From the NCBI GenBank assembly GCA_025656505.1, contig JAHXHR010000017.1, positions 2,586-41,076 of the forward strand: DNA of 38,491 nt, given 5' to 3'. Below the pieces are notes generated by a model that had not been told where the DNA came from, made no database searches, and worked only from the letters and a program-made list of their open reading frames with translations. Made by a program: the position numbers and the translations under genes. The stretch is from Candidatus Thiodiazotropha sp. (ex Epidulcina cf. delphinae). Lineage in GTDB: Bacteria > Pseudomonadota > Gammaproteobacteria > Chromatiales > Chromatiaceae. Positions 17,253-25,198 of the stretch are shown here, piece after piece. Each line of letters starts with the position of its first letter. Position 1 is the stretch's first letter.

Positions 17253-17963
17253 TTATCCGTCATGCGGAATTCTGGACCGCAGGCTATCCCGCTCGAACCA
17301 CCAATCGTTTCCCGCGATCACCTCCAGAACCTTTGCCAGACGGGGCAGGAATTTTTCCGGTTCATCCAGTTCCATACGTTCTACCCAGAAGTCGAAGATC
17401 TCCTGCTCCTCCACTTGGCTGTGACGTCTCGCCACTTGGCCCAGCAGTTGATTAGTAAAGAACTTGAGATCCTTCCGTGCGGGGCCTTGGGTGCGGACAT
17501 CAACGATGTAACAGGCGGTCACCGCCGCCACGGCGGCGCCATCGGATCTGTCCGGTGTCTCGTCGATCAGGTGTTGCAGCATCGCCACACTGAGTTCGGG
17601 ATCGATGGGAAAAGTAACTCCCAACCAGATGCCCTGGGCCAGGGCCTTGATGGAATCCTCCTGGTCCGATTGGTACAGGATGTCGCAGGCTTCGACCGCA
17701 CGCAACCATAGATCCTCGGCAAGGGCCTCATCGAGTACGCCTCTTGCCAACCGCCATGCCTCGAGTTGCCGATTCAGGTCGAGCAGCATATAACCGCAGG
17801 CCAGATTCAGTTCGAGTCGCTGATCCGTGGGCGCATCATGAGGTAATGCGGCCAGCGCCTCGCACTGTTCCTGCAGGCGGATCTCAAGCAGCTTGCTCGA
17901 TTTGACGGCATCTTCCGCGCCTTCGTTGTCGCCGAGATAAGTTGTCGATTCCAGATACTTCAT
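17253..17963 (-). CDS. Conserved-looking helical protein of unknown function
   Basis: 236 residues, soluble, acidic, and mostly predicted helical. I do not recognise a family. The N-terminal two thirds have repeated amphipathic segments (LLEIRLQEQCEALAAL; RLELNLACGYMLLDL; LWLRAVEACDILYQ) that suggest TPR-like helical hairpins. The C-terminus carries acidic and tryptophan-containing stretches (EEQEIFDFWVERMELDEPEKF, NDWWFERD). No signal peptide or membrane segment. It is separated from the Cas6-like gene by three bases and from the small upstream gene by 29 bases, so the four genes read as one operon. A scaffold or partner for the Cas6-like protein is an inference from position only. Confidence 0.8.
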   Translation of the reverse strand: MKYLESTTYLGDNEGAEDAVKSSKLLEIRLQEQCEALAALPHDAPTDQRLELNLACGYMLLDLNRQLEAWRLARGVLDEALAEDLWLRAVEACDILYQSDQEDSIKALAQGIWLGVTFPIDPELSVAMLQHLIDETPDRSDGAAVAAVTACYIVDVRTQGPARKDLKFFTNQLLGQVARRHSQVEEQEIFDFWVERMELDEPEKFLPRLAKVLEVIAGNDWWFERDSLRSRIPHDG

Positions 17964-17992
17964 CAGGAGCCTATTCTTATGACGAGGTATAC

Positions 17993-18169
17993 TTAGGTGA
18001 AGGCCGCTTCCAAGCGGTCTTCCCAGTTGTCAGGGGTATCCGAGAAGGGCGGTTTTACGTCGATGCGGAAAAACAACTCCGACTTGGATTGCTCTTTCAC
18101 TACCCCCAGCAGATCGTCAAAGTTGTCGACCTCCGGGTGTTGCATCATTAGCTCGCTCAGGTACAGCAT
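17993..18169 (-). CDS. Small acidic protein of unknown function
   Basis: 58 residues from the ATG at 18169 (a TTG two codons upstream at 18175 is possible): MLYLSELMMQHPEVDN, then FDDLLGVVKEQ, then an acidic end SDTPDNWEDRLEAAFT. No cysteines, no membrane helix. It is the first gene of the minus-strand unit and starts 480 bases from dsrA, divergently. Small size lowers certainty, but the spacing to the next gene and the protein-like composition favour a real gene. Confidence 0.6.
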   Translation of the reverse strand: MLYLSELMMQHPEVDNFDDLLGVVKEQSKSELFFRIDVKPPFSDTPDNWEDRLEAAFT

Positions 18170-18518
18170 GATCAATGCATCCGTTAGTTGAACCTTAAAG
18201 ACGCTTAATTACATAGTGAAATACTAAAGTACTGCTATTGAACAACATACTCGATTATCGATCAAGCCCTGTAAGACATTCTATACCGGTCAGGTCTCCC
18301 TCGGGAAAAAATGGTATTCCCAGGTTGCATTAATAAGTATTAAAAGTCCATAATGTATTGTATTATAAGGATATAAGTTGTCAATATGGGTCGATTCCAG
18401 GTAAAAAAACAGCATTGAACTATCCCATTCGGGATAGGTGAAATTCTCTCTTCATCCCCCATCGGAAGGATATGGATCTGCATTAGGAATCTCTAAAATT
18501 CCCTCCAACAAGTCAGAG

Positions 18519-18552
18519 ACAGGCCAGTCGCCTGTAGGGTTTCGATTACAGG
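18519..18552 (+). promoter_or_regulatory. Two mutually exclusive hairpins in the dsrA leader
   Basis: ACAGGC (18519-18524) can pair with GCCTGT (18530-18535), or CCTGTA (18531-18536) can pair with TACAGG (18547-18552). The two stems share CCTGT and cannot form together, the layout of an attenuator or RNA switch. No T tract follows, so any control would more likely be at translation or RNA stability, or chance. Confidence 0.35.
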
Positions 18553-18571
18553 TCGGTCTGCCATGTCTGCA

Positions 18572-18590
18572 CCTTGGTCTTCAGCCAAGG
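18572..18590 (+). repeat. Hairpin in the dsrA leader
   Basis: CCTTGG and CCAAGG form a perfect 6-base stem around a 7-base loop, about 58 bases before the dsrA start. It could be an RNA structure or a protein binding site. Confidence 0.35.
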
Positions 18591-18648
18591 ATAATCAAGA
18601 TATGCGTGAACTGATGACCTAGTTAAACGACCAATGGGAGAAAGAGTG

Positions 18649-19893
18649 ATGGCAAAACAGATGCATGATACCCCCATGCTTGATCAGTTGGAGAGTGGCC
18701 CCTGGCCCTCATTCGTCACCGGCCTCAAGCGCCTCGCCAAAGACAACGACATGATGGTTGACCTGCTGGGCCAGCTTGAGACTTCCTACGAGACCCGCAA
18801 AGGCTACTGGAAAGGCGGTACCGTCGGTGTCATCGGCTATGGCGGCGGCATCATTCCCCGTTTCACTGAACTCAAGGGAGATGACGGCAAAGCGTTGTTT
18901 CCCGCTGCAGCCGAATTTCATACCCTGCGTGTCATGCCGCCTCCAGGCATGCACTACGACACCGATACCATTCGTAAATTCTGCGACATCTGGGAAAAAT
19001 ACGGCTCCGGTCTGATTGCCTTCCATGGCCAGTCCGGCGATATCATGTTCCAGGGGTGCTCGACCGATAACGTTCAACCCGCATTTGACGAAATCAACGA
19101 AATGGGCTTCGATCTCGGCGGCGCCGGCCCAGCCGTACGTACCGGCATGTCTTGCGTGGGTGCCGCCAGATGCGAAAACTCATGCGTCGACGAAGGCCGT
19201 ACCATGCGCATGCTGGTCAACAATGCACTCGACGATATGCATCGTCCCGCGCTGCCCTACAAATTCAAGTACAAGGTGTCGGGCTGCCCCAACGACTGCA
19301 TGAACTCCGTGCAGCGCGCTGACTTGGCGACCATCGGCACCTGGCGCGATGACATGAAAGTCGACCAGGAAGAGGTCAAGAAGTTTGTTGGCGAGCGTGG
19401 CCGTAAATATGTCATCGATAATGTCATTACCCGTTGCCCGACTCAGGCCCTGTCCCTGAATGACGATGATACCTTGGCGGTTGACAACCCCTCCTGTGTG
19501 CGTTGTATGCACTGCATTAACGTCATGAACAAAGCACTCTCTCCTGGTGATGATAAGGGTGTCACTCTGCTGTGTGGCGGTAAGCGCACCCTGAAAATCG
19601 GTGACTTGCTGGGTACGGTGATTGTGCCCTTCATGAAGCTTGAGAGTGATGAGGATTTCGCGCAGTTGGAAGAGCTGGCTACCGAAATCCTCGATTTCTT
19701 TGCCGAAAACGCCCTTGAGCACGAGCGTACCGGTGAGATGATCGAGCGTATCGGTCTGGTCAACTTTCTGGAAGGCATCGGCTTAGAAATCGATCCCAAC
19801 ATGATCGAGCGTCCGCGCATGAATCCCTATGTCCGTACCGACGGGTGGGATGAGGAAGCGGCCAAATGGGTTGAGCGCAAGGCGGCTCAATAG
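18649..19893 (+). CDS. dsrA: Reverse-type dissimilatory sulfite reductase alpha subunit
   Basis: Catalytic subunit of cytoplasmic rDsr, which in sulfur oxidizers produces sulfite from DsrC-bound sulfur with siroheme-[4Fe-4S]. The 414-residue protein shows the siroheme-cluster cysteines C169/C175 (SCVGAARCENSC) and C213/C217 (SGCPNDC) and an inserted ferredoxin domain with NPSCVRCMHCINVMN. Length is typical (about 417). The ATG at 18649 is preceded by GGGAGAAAGAG and gives MAKQMHDTPMLDQLE; an in-frame ATG five codons earlier (18634) overlaps that ribosome site and is less likely. First gene of the dsr cluster. Confidence 0.97.
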   Translation: MAKQMHDTPMLDQLESGPWPSFVTGLKRLAKDNDMMVDLLGQLETSYETRKGYWKGGTVGVIGYGGGIIPRFTELKGDDGKALFPAAAEFHTLRVMPPPGMHYDTDTIRKFCDIWEKYGSGLIAFHGQSGDIMFQGCSTDNVQPAFDEINEMGFDLGGAGPAVRTGMSCVGAARCENSCVDEGRTMRMLVNNALDDMHRPALPYKFKYKVSGCPNDCMNSVQRADLATIGTWRDDMKVDQEEVKKFVGERGRKYVIDNVITRCPTQALSLNDDDTLAVDNPSCVRCMHCINVMNKALSPGDDKGVTLLCGGKRTLKIGDLLGTVIVPFMKLESDEDFAQLEELATEILDFFAENALEHERTGEMIERIGLVNFLEGIGLEIDPNMIERPRMNPYVRTDGWDEEAAKWVERKAAQ

Positions 19894-19988
19894 TCCGGTC
19901 CTTTGTGGCGGCAGATTTTATGGGGGGCGCCGGGATTGCCCGCCGTCCCCTGAAACCAAATCAATCACCCTATTTTTTGGAGGTAGGT

Positions 19989-21059
19989 ATGTCGGAGCCT
20001 CGTATGCCGATTGAGAGTGGCGTTCCAGAGATGGACCCCTACTTGCACCCCGTCCTGAAGAAGAACTACGGCCAGTGGGCTTGGCATGAGCGTCCCCGTC
20101 CCGGCGTTCTGCATCATGTCGCCAAGAGCGGTGACGACATCTGGACGGTGCGAGCCGGCACCCAGCGTCAGATGGATCTCTATACCATCCGCAAGCTGAT
20201 GGATATCGCGGACGCATTCGCCGAGGGGTATGTCCGTTTCACCATTCGTTCCAATATCGAATTCATGGTCAGCGAAGAGTCTAAGGTGCAACCCCTGATT
20301 GACAAGCTGCAATCTGAAGGTTTCCCGATCGGCGGCACCGGCAACTCGGTCTCCATGATCTCCCACACCCAGGGTTGGCTGCACTGCGATATCCCCGGCA
20401 CCGACGCCTCCGGCGCGGTGAAGGCGCTGATGGACGATCTCTACGATGAATTCGTGAAAGAGGAGATGCCCAATCGGGTGCGCATCACCACCTCTTGCTG
20501 CCAGATCAACTGCGGTGGTCAGGGTGATATCGCCATCAACATCCAGCACACCAAGCCACCGAAGATCGATCACACGCAAGTTGCGAATGTCTGTGAACGA
20601 CCCTCCGTCGTGGCCCGTTGTCCGGTTGCAGCCATCCGCCCGGCGATGGTGAACGGCAAGCCTTCTCTGGAAGTGGACGAGAAGAAGTGCATCTGCTGCG
20701 GCGCCTGCTTCCCGCCTTGCCCGCCGATGCAGATCAACGACCCCGAGCACTCCAAGTTTGCCATCTGGGTGGGTGGCAAGAACTCCAATGCCCGTTCCAA
20801 GCCGACCCTCCACAAGCTGGTGGCAGCCGGTGTGCCGAACAACCCGCCGCGCTGGCCTGAGGTCTCCAGCATCGTCAAACAGATCCTGGCAGCCTATAAA
20901 GCAGATGCGAGGGATTGGGAACGCATCGGCGAGTGGGCGGAGCGTATCGGTTGGCCGAAGTTCTTCGAAAAGACCGGTCTGCCTTTCACCAAATATCACA
21001 TCGATAATTGGCGCGGCAGCCGCAACAACCTGAATGCTTCCGCGCATATCCGTTTTTAA
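19989..21059 (+). CDS. dsrB: Reverse-type dissimilatory sulfite reductase beta subunit
   Basis: Partner of DsrA in the alpha2beta2 enzyme. The 356-residue protein has the Fe-S/siroheme region TTSCCQINCGGQGDIA, an inserted ferredoxin domain CICCGACFPPCPPMQ, and the conserved start MDPYLHPVLKKNYGQW. The ATG at 19989 follows a TGGAGG ribosome site; the frame is open upstream from 19905 but that part is not conserved in character. It lies 95 bases after dsrA. Length is as expected (about 356). Confidence 0.97.
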   Translation: MSEPRMPIESGVPEMDPYLHPVLKKNYGQWAWHERPRPGVLHHVAKSGDDIWTVRAGTQRQMDLYTIRKLMDIADAFAEGYVRFTIRSNIEFMVSEESKVQPLIDKLQSEGFPIGGTGNSVSMISHTQGWLHCDIPGTDASGAVKALMDDLYDEFVKEEMPNRVRITTSCCQINCGGQGDIAINIQHTKPPKIDHTQVANVCERPSVVARCPVAAIRPAMVNGKPSLEVDEKKCICCGACFPPCPPMQINDPEHSKFAIWVGGKNSNARSKPTLHKLVAAGVPNNPPRWPEVSSIVKQILAAYKADARDWERIGEWAERIGWPKFFEKTGLPFTKYHIDNWRGSRNNLNASAHIRF

Positions 21060-21101
21060 AGACCGGATGATGTCAAGGCTATTTACAGGAAGGTCCAACT
21101 G

Positions 21102-21494
21102 ATGAAATTCGCTATTCAGGTAAACGAGGGTCCGTATCAGCATCAAGCGGCTGATTCGGCATACCAGTTCACCAAAGCGGTATTGGAAGCGGGGCATGAG
21201 ATCATGCGTGTCTTCTTCTATCACGATGGGGTGAACAACGGCACTAATCTCACGACGCCGCCACAGGACGACCGCAATATCGTCAATCGCTGGTCGGAAC
21301 TGGGGAAAAAACACGATCTCGATCTGGTGGTCTGCGTGGCGGCCGCGCAACGTCGGGGGATCGTCGACGAAGGCGAGATGAAGCGCAACGGCAAGAGTGC
21401 GCAGAACATCGCCGACGGCTTTCGCATCTCCGGTCTCGGTCAATTGGTCGAGGCGGGCATCCAGTCGGACCGGCTGGTGGTTTTCGGTGACTAA
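21102..21494 (+). CDS. dsrE: Sulfurtransferase subunit DsrE
   Basis: Part of the DsrE2F2H2 hexamer that receives sulfane sulfur and passes it to DsrC; homologous to TusD. 130 residues, with the sulfur-carrying C78 in LVVCVAAAQRRGI at the same number as the active cysteine known in Allochromatium vinosum DsrE. A good AGGAAGG ribosome site precedes the ATG. Presence of dsrEFH is diagnostic of oxidative Dsr systems. Confidence 0.97.
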   Translation: MKFAIQVNEGPYQHQAADSAYQFTKAVLEAGHEIMRVFFYHDGVNNGTNLTTPPQDDRNIVNRWSELGKKHDLDLVVCVAAAQRRGIVDEGEMKRNGKSAQNIADGFRISGLGQLVEAGIQSDRLVVFGD

Positions 21495-21509
21495 GCATAG
21501 AGGTTGAAC

Positions 21510-21920
21510 ATGTCTGAACAGATCAAGAAATTCATGTACATCAACCGCCGTGCTCCCTATGGCACCATCTATGCCTGGGAGTCGCTGGAAGTGGTGTTGA
21601 TCGGAGCCGCGTTCGACCAGGACGTCCATGTGGCCTTCATTGATGACGGTGTGTATCAGTTGCTCAAGGGGCAGGATACCTCAGCCGTGGATATGAAGAA
21701 TTTTTCACCTACCTATCAGGCCCTCGGCGACTATGATGTAACCAAACTCTACGTTGAAAAGGAGTCGCTGGAAGAGCGTGGCCTGACGCTTGAGGATCTG
21801 ATGCCGCTGACCTACGAAGATGAAGACGATGATTGGGCTGAAAAGGACTCCATTCGTCTGATGAGCCGTGCTGAATTGGCGGACATCATGGATGAGCAGG
21901 ATATCCTATTCAGTTTCTAA
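21510..21920 (+). CDS. dsrF: Sulfurtransferase subunit DsrF
   Basis: TusC-like subunit of DsrEFH, 136 residues from the ATG at 21510 (AGAGG six bases upstream; a TTG at 21504 would add two residues). The start MSEQIKKFMYINRRAPYGT and the acidic C-terminal region (TYEDEDDDWAEKDS) fit DsrF. DsrF has no sulfur-carrying cysteine; none is present here either. It lies 15 bases from both neighbours, so dsrE, dsrF and dsrH are tightly linked. Confidence 0.95.
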   Translation: MSEQIKKFMYINRRAPYGTIYAWESLEVVLIGAAFDQDVHVAFIDDGVYQLLKGQDTSAVDMKNFSPTYQALGDYDVTKLYVEKESLEERGLTLEDLMPLTYEDEDDDWAEKDSIRLMSRAELADIMDEQDILFSF

Positions 21921-21935
21921 GTCGGAGTAACGAGT

Positions 21936-22241
21936 ATGACTACCCTACACACAGTCAATAAATCACCTTTCGAAAAGTCTTCCATGGATAGCTGCCTGGC
22001 CTATGCCAAACAGGGTAGTTCCGTGCTGCTGTACGAAGACGCTATCTATGGTGCGATCAAAGGTACCGCCGTTGCCGATAAGGTTGCTGCGATGGGCGGT
22101 GTCAATTTTTACGTGCTGGGTCCTGACCTGAAGGCGCGAGGCGTTTCTGAAGACAAGGTCGTTGATGGTATCGGAATCGTGGACTACGCCGAATTTGTCA
22201 CGCTTGCTGCTGAGAATGACAAAGTGCAGGCTTGGGTCTGA
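21936..22241 (+). CDS. dsrH: Sulfurtransferase subunit DsrH
   Basis: TusB-like subunit of DsrEFH, 101 residues. C20 in SSMDSCLAYAKQG corresponds to the conserved Cys20 of A. vinosum DsrH. VLLYEDAIYGAIKGT and the C-terminal VTLAAENDKVQAWV are typical. Start is 15 bases after dsrF with a GGAG ribosome site. Confidence 0.95.
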   Translation: MTTLHTVNKSPFEKSSMDSCLAYAKQGSSVLLYEDAIYGAIKGTAVADKVAAMGGVNFYVLGPDLKARGVSEDKVVDGIGIVDYAEFVTLAAENDKVQAWV

Positions 22242-22284
22242 TTGGTTTGTTGAACAACTTTACAACGCTATCTGGAGAGAAAAT

Positions 22285-22617
22285 ATGGCTATCGAAGCAA
22301 ATGGCAAGACCTTCGAAACTGATGAAGAGGGATACCTGACCAATCTGGGCGAATGGGAATCCGCCATTGCCGAGGAAATGGCTAGGGAAGACGACTTGGA
22401 ACTGAACGATGAGCACTGGGAGATTATCAACTTCCTCCGTGAGTACTACGAAGAATATCAGATCGCACCGGCGGTTCGTGTGCTGACCAAGGCTGTAGGT
22501 AAGAGACTGGGTAAGGAAAAAGGTAACTCCAAATACCTCTACTCCCTGTTTCCTTACGGCCCGGGTAAGCAGGCTTGCCGTTTTGCCGGTCTGCCAAAGC
22601 CGACCGGCTGCATCTAA
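22285..22617 (+). CDS. dsrC: Sulfur carrier DsrC with both redox cysteines
   Basis: Small carrier that links DsrEFH, DsrAB and the DsrMKJOP membrane complex through a flexible C-terminal arm. 110 residues, arm KQACRFAGLPKPTGCI with C98 and C109 at the expected 11-residue spacing, and the DsrC-specific insertion (KAVGKRLGKEKGNS) between the core and the arm. ATG at 22285 is preceded by GGAGAG. It is the substrate-loaded partner of the complex, in contrast to the cysteine-less paralogue at 16141. Confidence 0.97.
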   Translation: MAIEANGKTFETDEEGYLTNLGEWESAIAEEMAREDDLELNDEHWEIINFLREYYEEYQIAPAVRVLTKAVGKRLGKEKGNSKYLYSLFPYGPGKQACRFAGLPKPTGCI

Positions 22618-22691
22618 GTTGTCATCGTGCGACCGGTGGATGGTTCGTCCATTCACCGACCATCCGGTTATCATTTGAGGAATGCAGGAAC

Positions 22692-23414
22692 ATGTCATCC
22701 GTCTACGCGTTGCTGTTTATCGTAGCGACCATGGTTCTGGTGCTTGGCTTGGCAAGAAAGATTGCCCAGTATGCCAAGACGCCTGCACCGCTAAAGATTC
22801 CGACCACACCGGCGCCTGTTACGCAATTCGGTGTAGTGTTGCGTATGTGCCGTGAAGTGATGTTCTTCGAAAGCCTCTTCAAGAGCACCAAGTGGACCTG
22901 GATATTCGCCTGGATGTTTCACTTCGGGCTGTTGCTGGTTCTATTGCGGCACCTGCGTTACTTCATCGACCCGGTCTGGTTGCCCATTCGACTGATACAA
23001 CCGTTTGGCAAGTATGCGGCATTCGCCATGATAGCGGGTCTCGCCGGATTGTTGATCCGAAGAGTATTTGTCGATCGCGTCCGTTACATATCCGCTCCGT
23101 CTGACTATCTGTGGCTGCTGTTACTGCTTGTTATCGGTATCAGCGGCGCCGCGATGACCTTTGTCATCCATACCGATGTAGTGGCGGTTAAACGGTTTTT
23201 CACCGGATTCTGGACCTTCAGCGGTGGTGATCTGCCGATGGATCCAATCCTGTTAACGCACCTAACAATGGTTGTTGTGCTGATGCTGCTGCTGCCTGTC
23301 AGTAAGTTATTGCACATACCCGGTATCTTTTTCAGCCCGACCCGAAACCAAGTGGACGATCCTCGTGAAAGACGCCATTTGGTTGAATGGGCTGGAAAAC
23401 TTGAAGACTCCTGA
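22692..23414 (+). CDS. dsrM: Membrane cytochrome b subunit DsrM
   Basis: Heme b-binding integral subunit (NarI-like) of the DsrMKJOP complex, exchanging electrons between the quinone pool and DsrK. 240 residues with about five membrane helices: 2-20, about 75-95 (WMFHFGLLLVLLRHLRYF with candidate heme ligands H77 and nearby), about 110-125, about 140-160, and about 190-215 (LTHLTMVVVLMLLLPVSKLLH). Start MSSVYALLF at 22692 has GGAA upstream. It follows dsrC by 75 bases. Confidence 0.94.
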   Translation: MSSVYALLFIVATMVLVLGLARKIAQYAKTPAPLKIPTTPAPVTQFGVVLRMCREVMFFESLFKSTKWTWIFAWMFHFGLLLVLLRHLRYFIDPVWLPIRLIQPFGKYAAFAMIAGLAGLLIRRVFVDRVRYISAPSDYLWLLLLLVIGISGAAMTFVIHTDVVAVKRFFTGFWTFSGGDLPMDPILLTHLTMVVVLMLLLPVSKLLHIPGIFFSPTRNQVDDPRERRHLVEWAGKLEDS

Positions 23415-23442
23415 TCAATCGCTTGGCCGATGAGGGCTACAA

Positions 23443-24981
23443 ATGGCTAAAGCTGAATTCGAAACGCCGAAACTGAGTGAACATATCGAGGTTCCCGATC
23501 TGGTTGAAGGCACCATGGAGCATATTACCTGCTTCGTGGCTAAACCTGAGCATCAGGAGGCGTTGGGTTTCCCCGGTGAGAAGGTTGAAAACTGGAAAGA
23601 GGTCGCCATCGATAAGATGGGGGACCTGCTGAGCCGCTATCGCTCCTTCCAGGTATTCATGGATGCCTGCGTGAAATGCGGAGCCTGCACGGACAAGTGC
23701 CACTACTTCCTGGGCACCCAGGATCCCAAGAACATGCCGGTTGGCCGTCAGGACCTGCTGCGCAAGGTCTATCGCCGTTACTTCACCTTCGCGGGTAAAT
23801 ATTTCCCGAAGCTGGTCGGCGCGGTCGATATCAGCGAGGAGATTGTCGACGATTGGTACAGCTACTTCCATCAGTGCTCCCAATGTCGTCGCTGCTCGGT
23901 CTTCTGCCCCTACGGTATCGATACCGCAGAGATCTCCATGGCGGCCCGGGAGATTCTCGATACCATCGGTATCGGACAGAAATACTGCAATGAAATCATC
24001 GGCAAGGTACATAAAATCGGCAACAATCTCGGTCTGCCCGGCCCTGCCCTTGCCGACACCCTGGAAGGCCTGGAAGAGGATGTCTATGACGAAACGGAAG
24101 TCGCTGTCAAATATCCGTTGGATGTGAAGGGCGCCGATATTCTACTGGTTACGCCATCTGCGGATTTCTTTGCCGAACCCCACGTCGACGGCCTGATTGG
24201 TTACGGCAAGGTGTTCCATGAGGCGGGTGTCAGTTGGACGATGAGCACCAAGGCTTCGGAGGCCGGCAACTTCGGTATGTTCATCGGTAGTTACGAGAAC
24301 ATGCGCCGTGTTTCCCTGCGCATCCGTGAGGCAGCCCTTGAGTTGGGTGTAAAACGCATCGTCTTCGGCGAATGCGGCCATGCCTGGCGTATCGCTTACA
24401 GTTTCCTGAATACCCTGGCTGGCCCATTCGATTTTCTCGATCCTGACTATCCGGTGCCGCAACATATCTGTGAGTTCACCCTGAACGAAATCGAGCAGGG
24501 TACGCTGGAGTTCGATAAGTCGGCAAACGATGAGATGTCGATCACCTTTCACGACTCATGCAACGTGGCCCGTGCGTCACGCATGGGTGATGCGCCGGGC
24601 GGCCAGTTCGAGATACCTCGCCAGGTCATCAAGGCGGTGGTCAACAACTATCACGACATGGAGTGGGATACCATCCATGAACGCACCTTCTGCTGCGGCG
24701 GCGGCGGAGGTCTGCTGACCGATGATCTGATGGAGATTCGCGTCAAAGGGGCGAAACCGCGCATGTCCGCCTTCAAGAACGTCATGGAAGAGAAAGGCGT
24801 TACCCATCTTGCAGCCATCTGCGCGATCTGCAAAAGCCAGTTCACAAAAGTGTTTCCCTACTACGGCATGGATATGTTCCAGATCGTCAGTGTTCATCAA
24901 CTGGTGAGTAATGCGATTGTGATGAACAGGAAGACACCACCGGAAGCAGCGCCGGATTATGACGAAGATGGCGACGAATAG
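23443..24981 (+). CDS. dsrK: Fe-S subunit DsrK (HdrD-like)
   Basis: Cytoplasmic subunit of DsrMKJOP related to the HdrD subunit of heterodisulfide reductase; thought to act on DsrC disulfide/trisulfide. 512 residues with two ferredoxin clusters (CVKCGACTDKCHYF and CSQCRRCSVFCPYG), and cysteine-rich CCG-type motifs in the second half: FGECGHAW, then HDSCNVARA, then RTFCCGGGGGLLTDDL, then AICAICKSQF. Acidic C-terminal tail. The next gene, dsrL, starts 217 bases later because a repeat element occupies the gap. Confidence 0.96.
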   Translation: MAKAEFETPKLSEHIEVPDLVEGTMEHITCFVAKPEHQEALGFPGEKVENWKEVAIDKMGDLLSRYRSFQVFMDACVKCGACTDKCHYFLGTQDPKNMPVGRQDLLRKVYRRYFTFAGKYFPKLVGAVDISEEIVDDWYSYFHQCSQCRRCSVFCPYGIDTAEISMAAREILDTIGIGQKYCNEIIGKVHKIGNNLGLPGPALADTLEGLEEDVYDETEVAVKYPLDVKGADILLVTPSADFFAEPHVDGLIGYGKVFHEAGVSWTMSTKASEAGNFGMFIGSYENMRRVSLRIREAALELGVKRIVFGECGHAWRIAYSFLNTLAGPFDFLDPDYPVPQHICEFTLNEIEQGTLEFDKSANDEMSITFHDSCNVARASRMGDAPGGQFEIPRQVIKAVVNNYHDMEWDTIHERTFCCGGGGGLLTDDLMEIRVKGAKPRMSAFKNVMEEKGVTHLAAICAICKSQFTKVFPYYGMDMFQIVSVHQLVSNAIVMNRKTPPEAAPDYDEDGDE

Positions 24982-24992
24982 TATTTCGATAA

Positions 24993-25134
24993 CCAGCCCG
25001 CATTTCTCACCAGGCGGACCGGATGAACGGATAACATGATGAAATTTAACCGGCTATGCTTCGGCGGCTAATCGTTCAACCTTCTTCGCCGGCTTGCCCC
25101 AAAAATCCAAATCCTGGTGAGAAATGCGGGCTAG
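24993..25134. mobile_element. Repeat family B, copy 2, between dsrK and dsrL
   Basis: Termini CCAGCCCGCATTTCTCACC.. (24993-25014) and the inverse at 25113-25134 match at 21 of 22 bases. About 140 bases, noncoding, uninterrupted, sharing interior sequence with copy 1 at 13582. It lies 11 bases after the dsrK stop and splits the dsr cluster into dsrA-K and dsrL onward without disrupting a gene. Confidence 0.8.
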
Positions 25135-25148
25135 CGCAAACACTGACT

Positions 25149-25163
25149 CCTACCTTGGGTAGG
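25149..25163 (+). repeat. Hairpin upstream of dsrL
   Basis: CCTACC-TTG-GGTAGG forms a perfect 6-base stem with a 3-base loop, 35 bases before the dsrL start. It may influence transcription or message stability after the repeat element. Confidence 0.3.
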
Positions 25164-25198
25164 GCACGACCAAGACAAGTACCGAAAGGAGACTGAAA

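Larger units (their letters stand above)
18170..18648. promoter_or_regulatory. Divergent regulatory region of the dsr cluster and the Cas6-like/DsrC-like operon
   Basis: 479 bases without a supported gene. The half nearer the minus-strand operon is AT-rich. A possible dsrA promoter is TTGCAT (18325-18330), 18 bases, CATAAT (18349-18354). A perfect hairpin CTATCCC-ATTC-GGGATAG lies at 18420-18437 and further hairpins in the dsrA leader are listed separately. The promoter choice is tentative. Confidence 0.45.

Noticed and set aside
16578..18169. CRISPR-Cas locus around the Cas6-like gene
   Set aside because: No direct-repeat array with spacers and no other cas gene is visible anywhere in the window, so the gene is treated as a stand-alone RAMP protein.
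19965..21629. Long 554-codon open frame on the minus strand across dsrB and dsrE
   Set aside because: It lies wholly opposite well-supported dsrB and dsrE, is histidine/arginine-rich without domain character, and has no ribosome site; it is a by-product of codon bias in the real genes.
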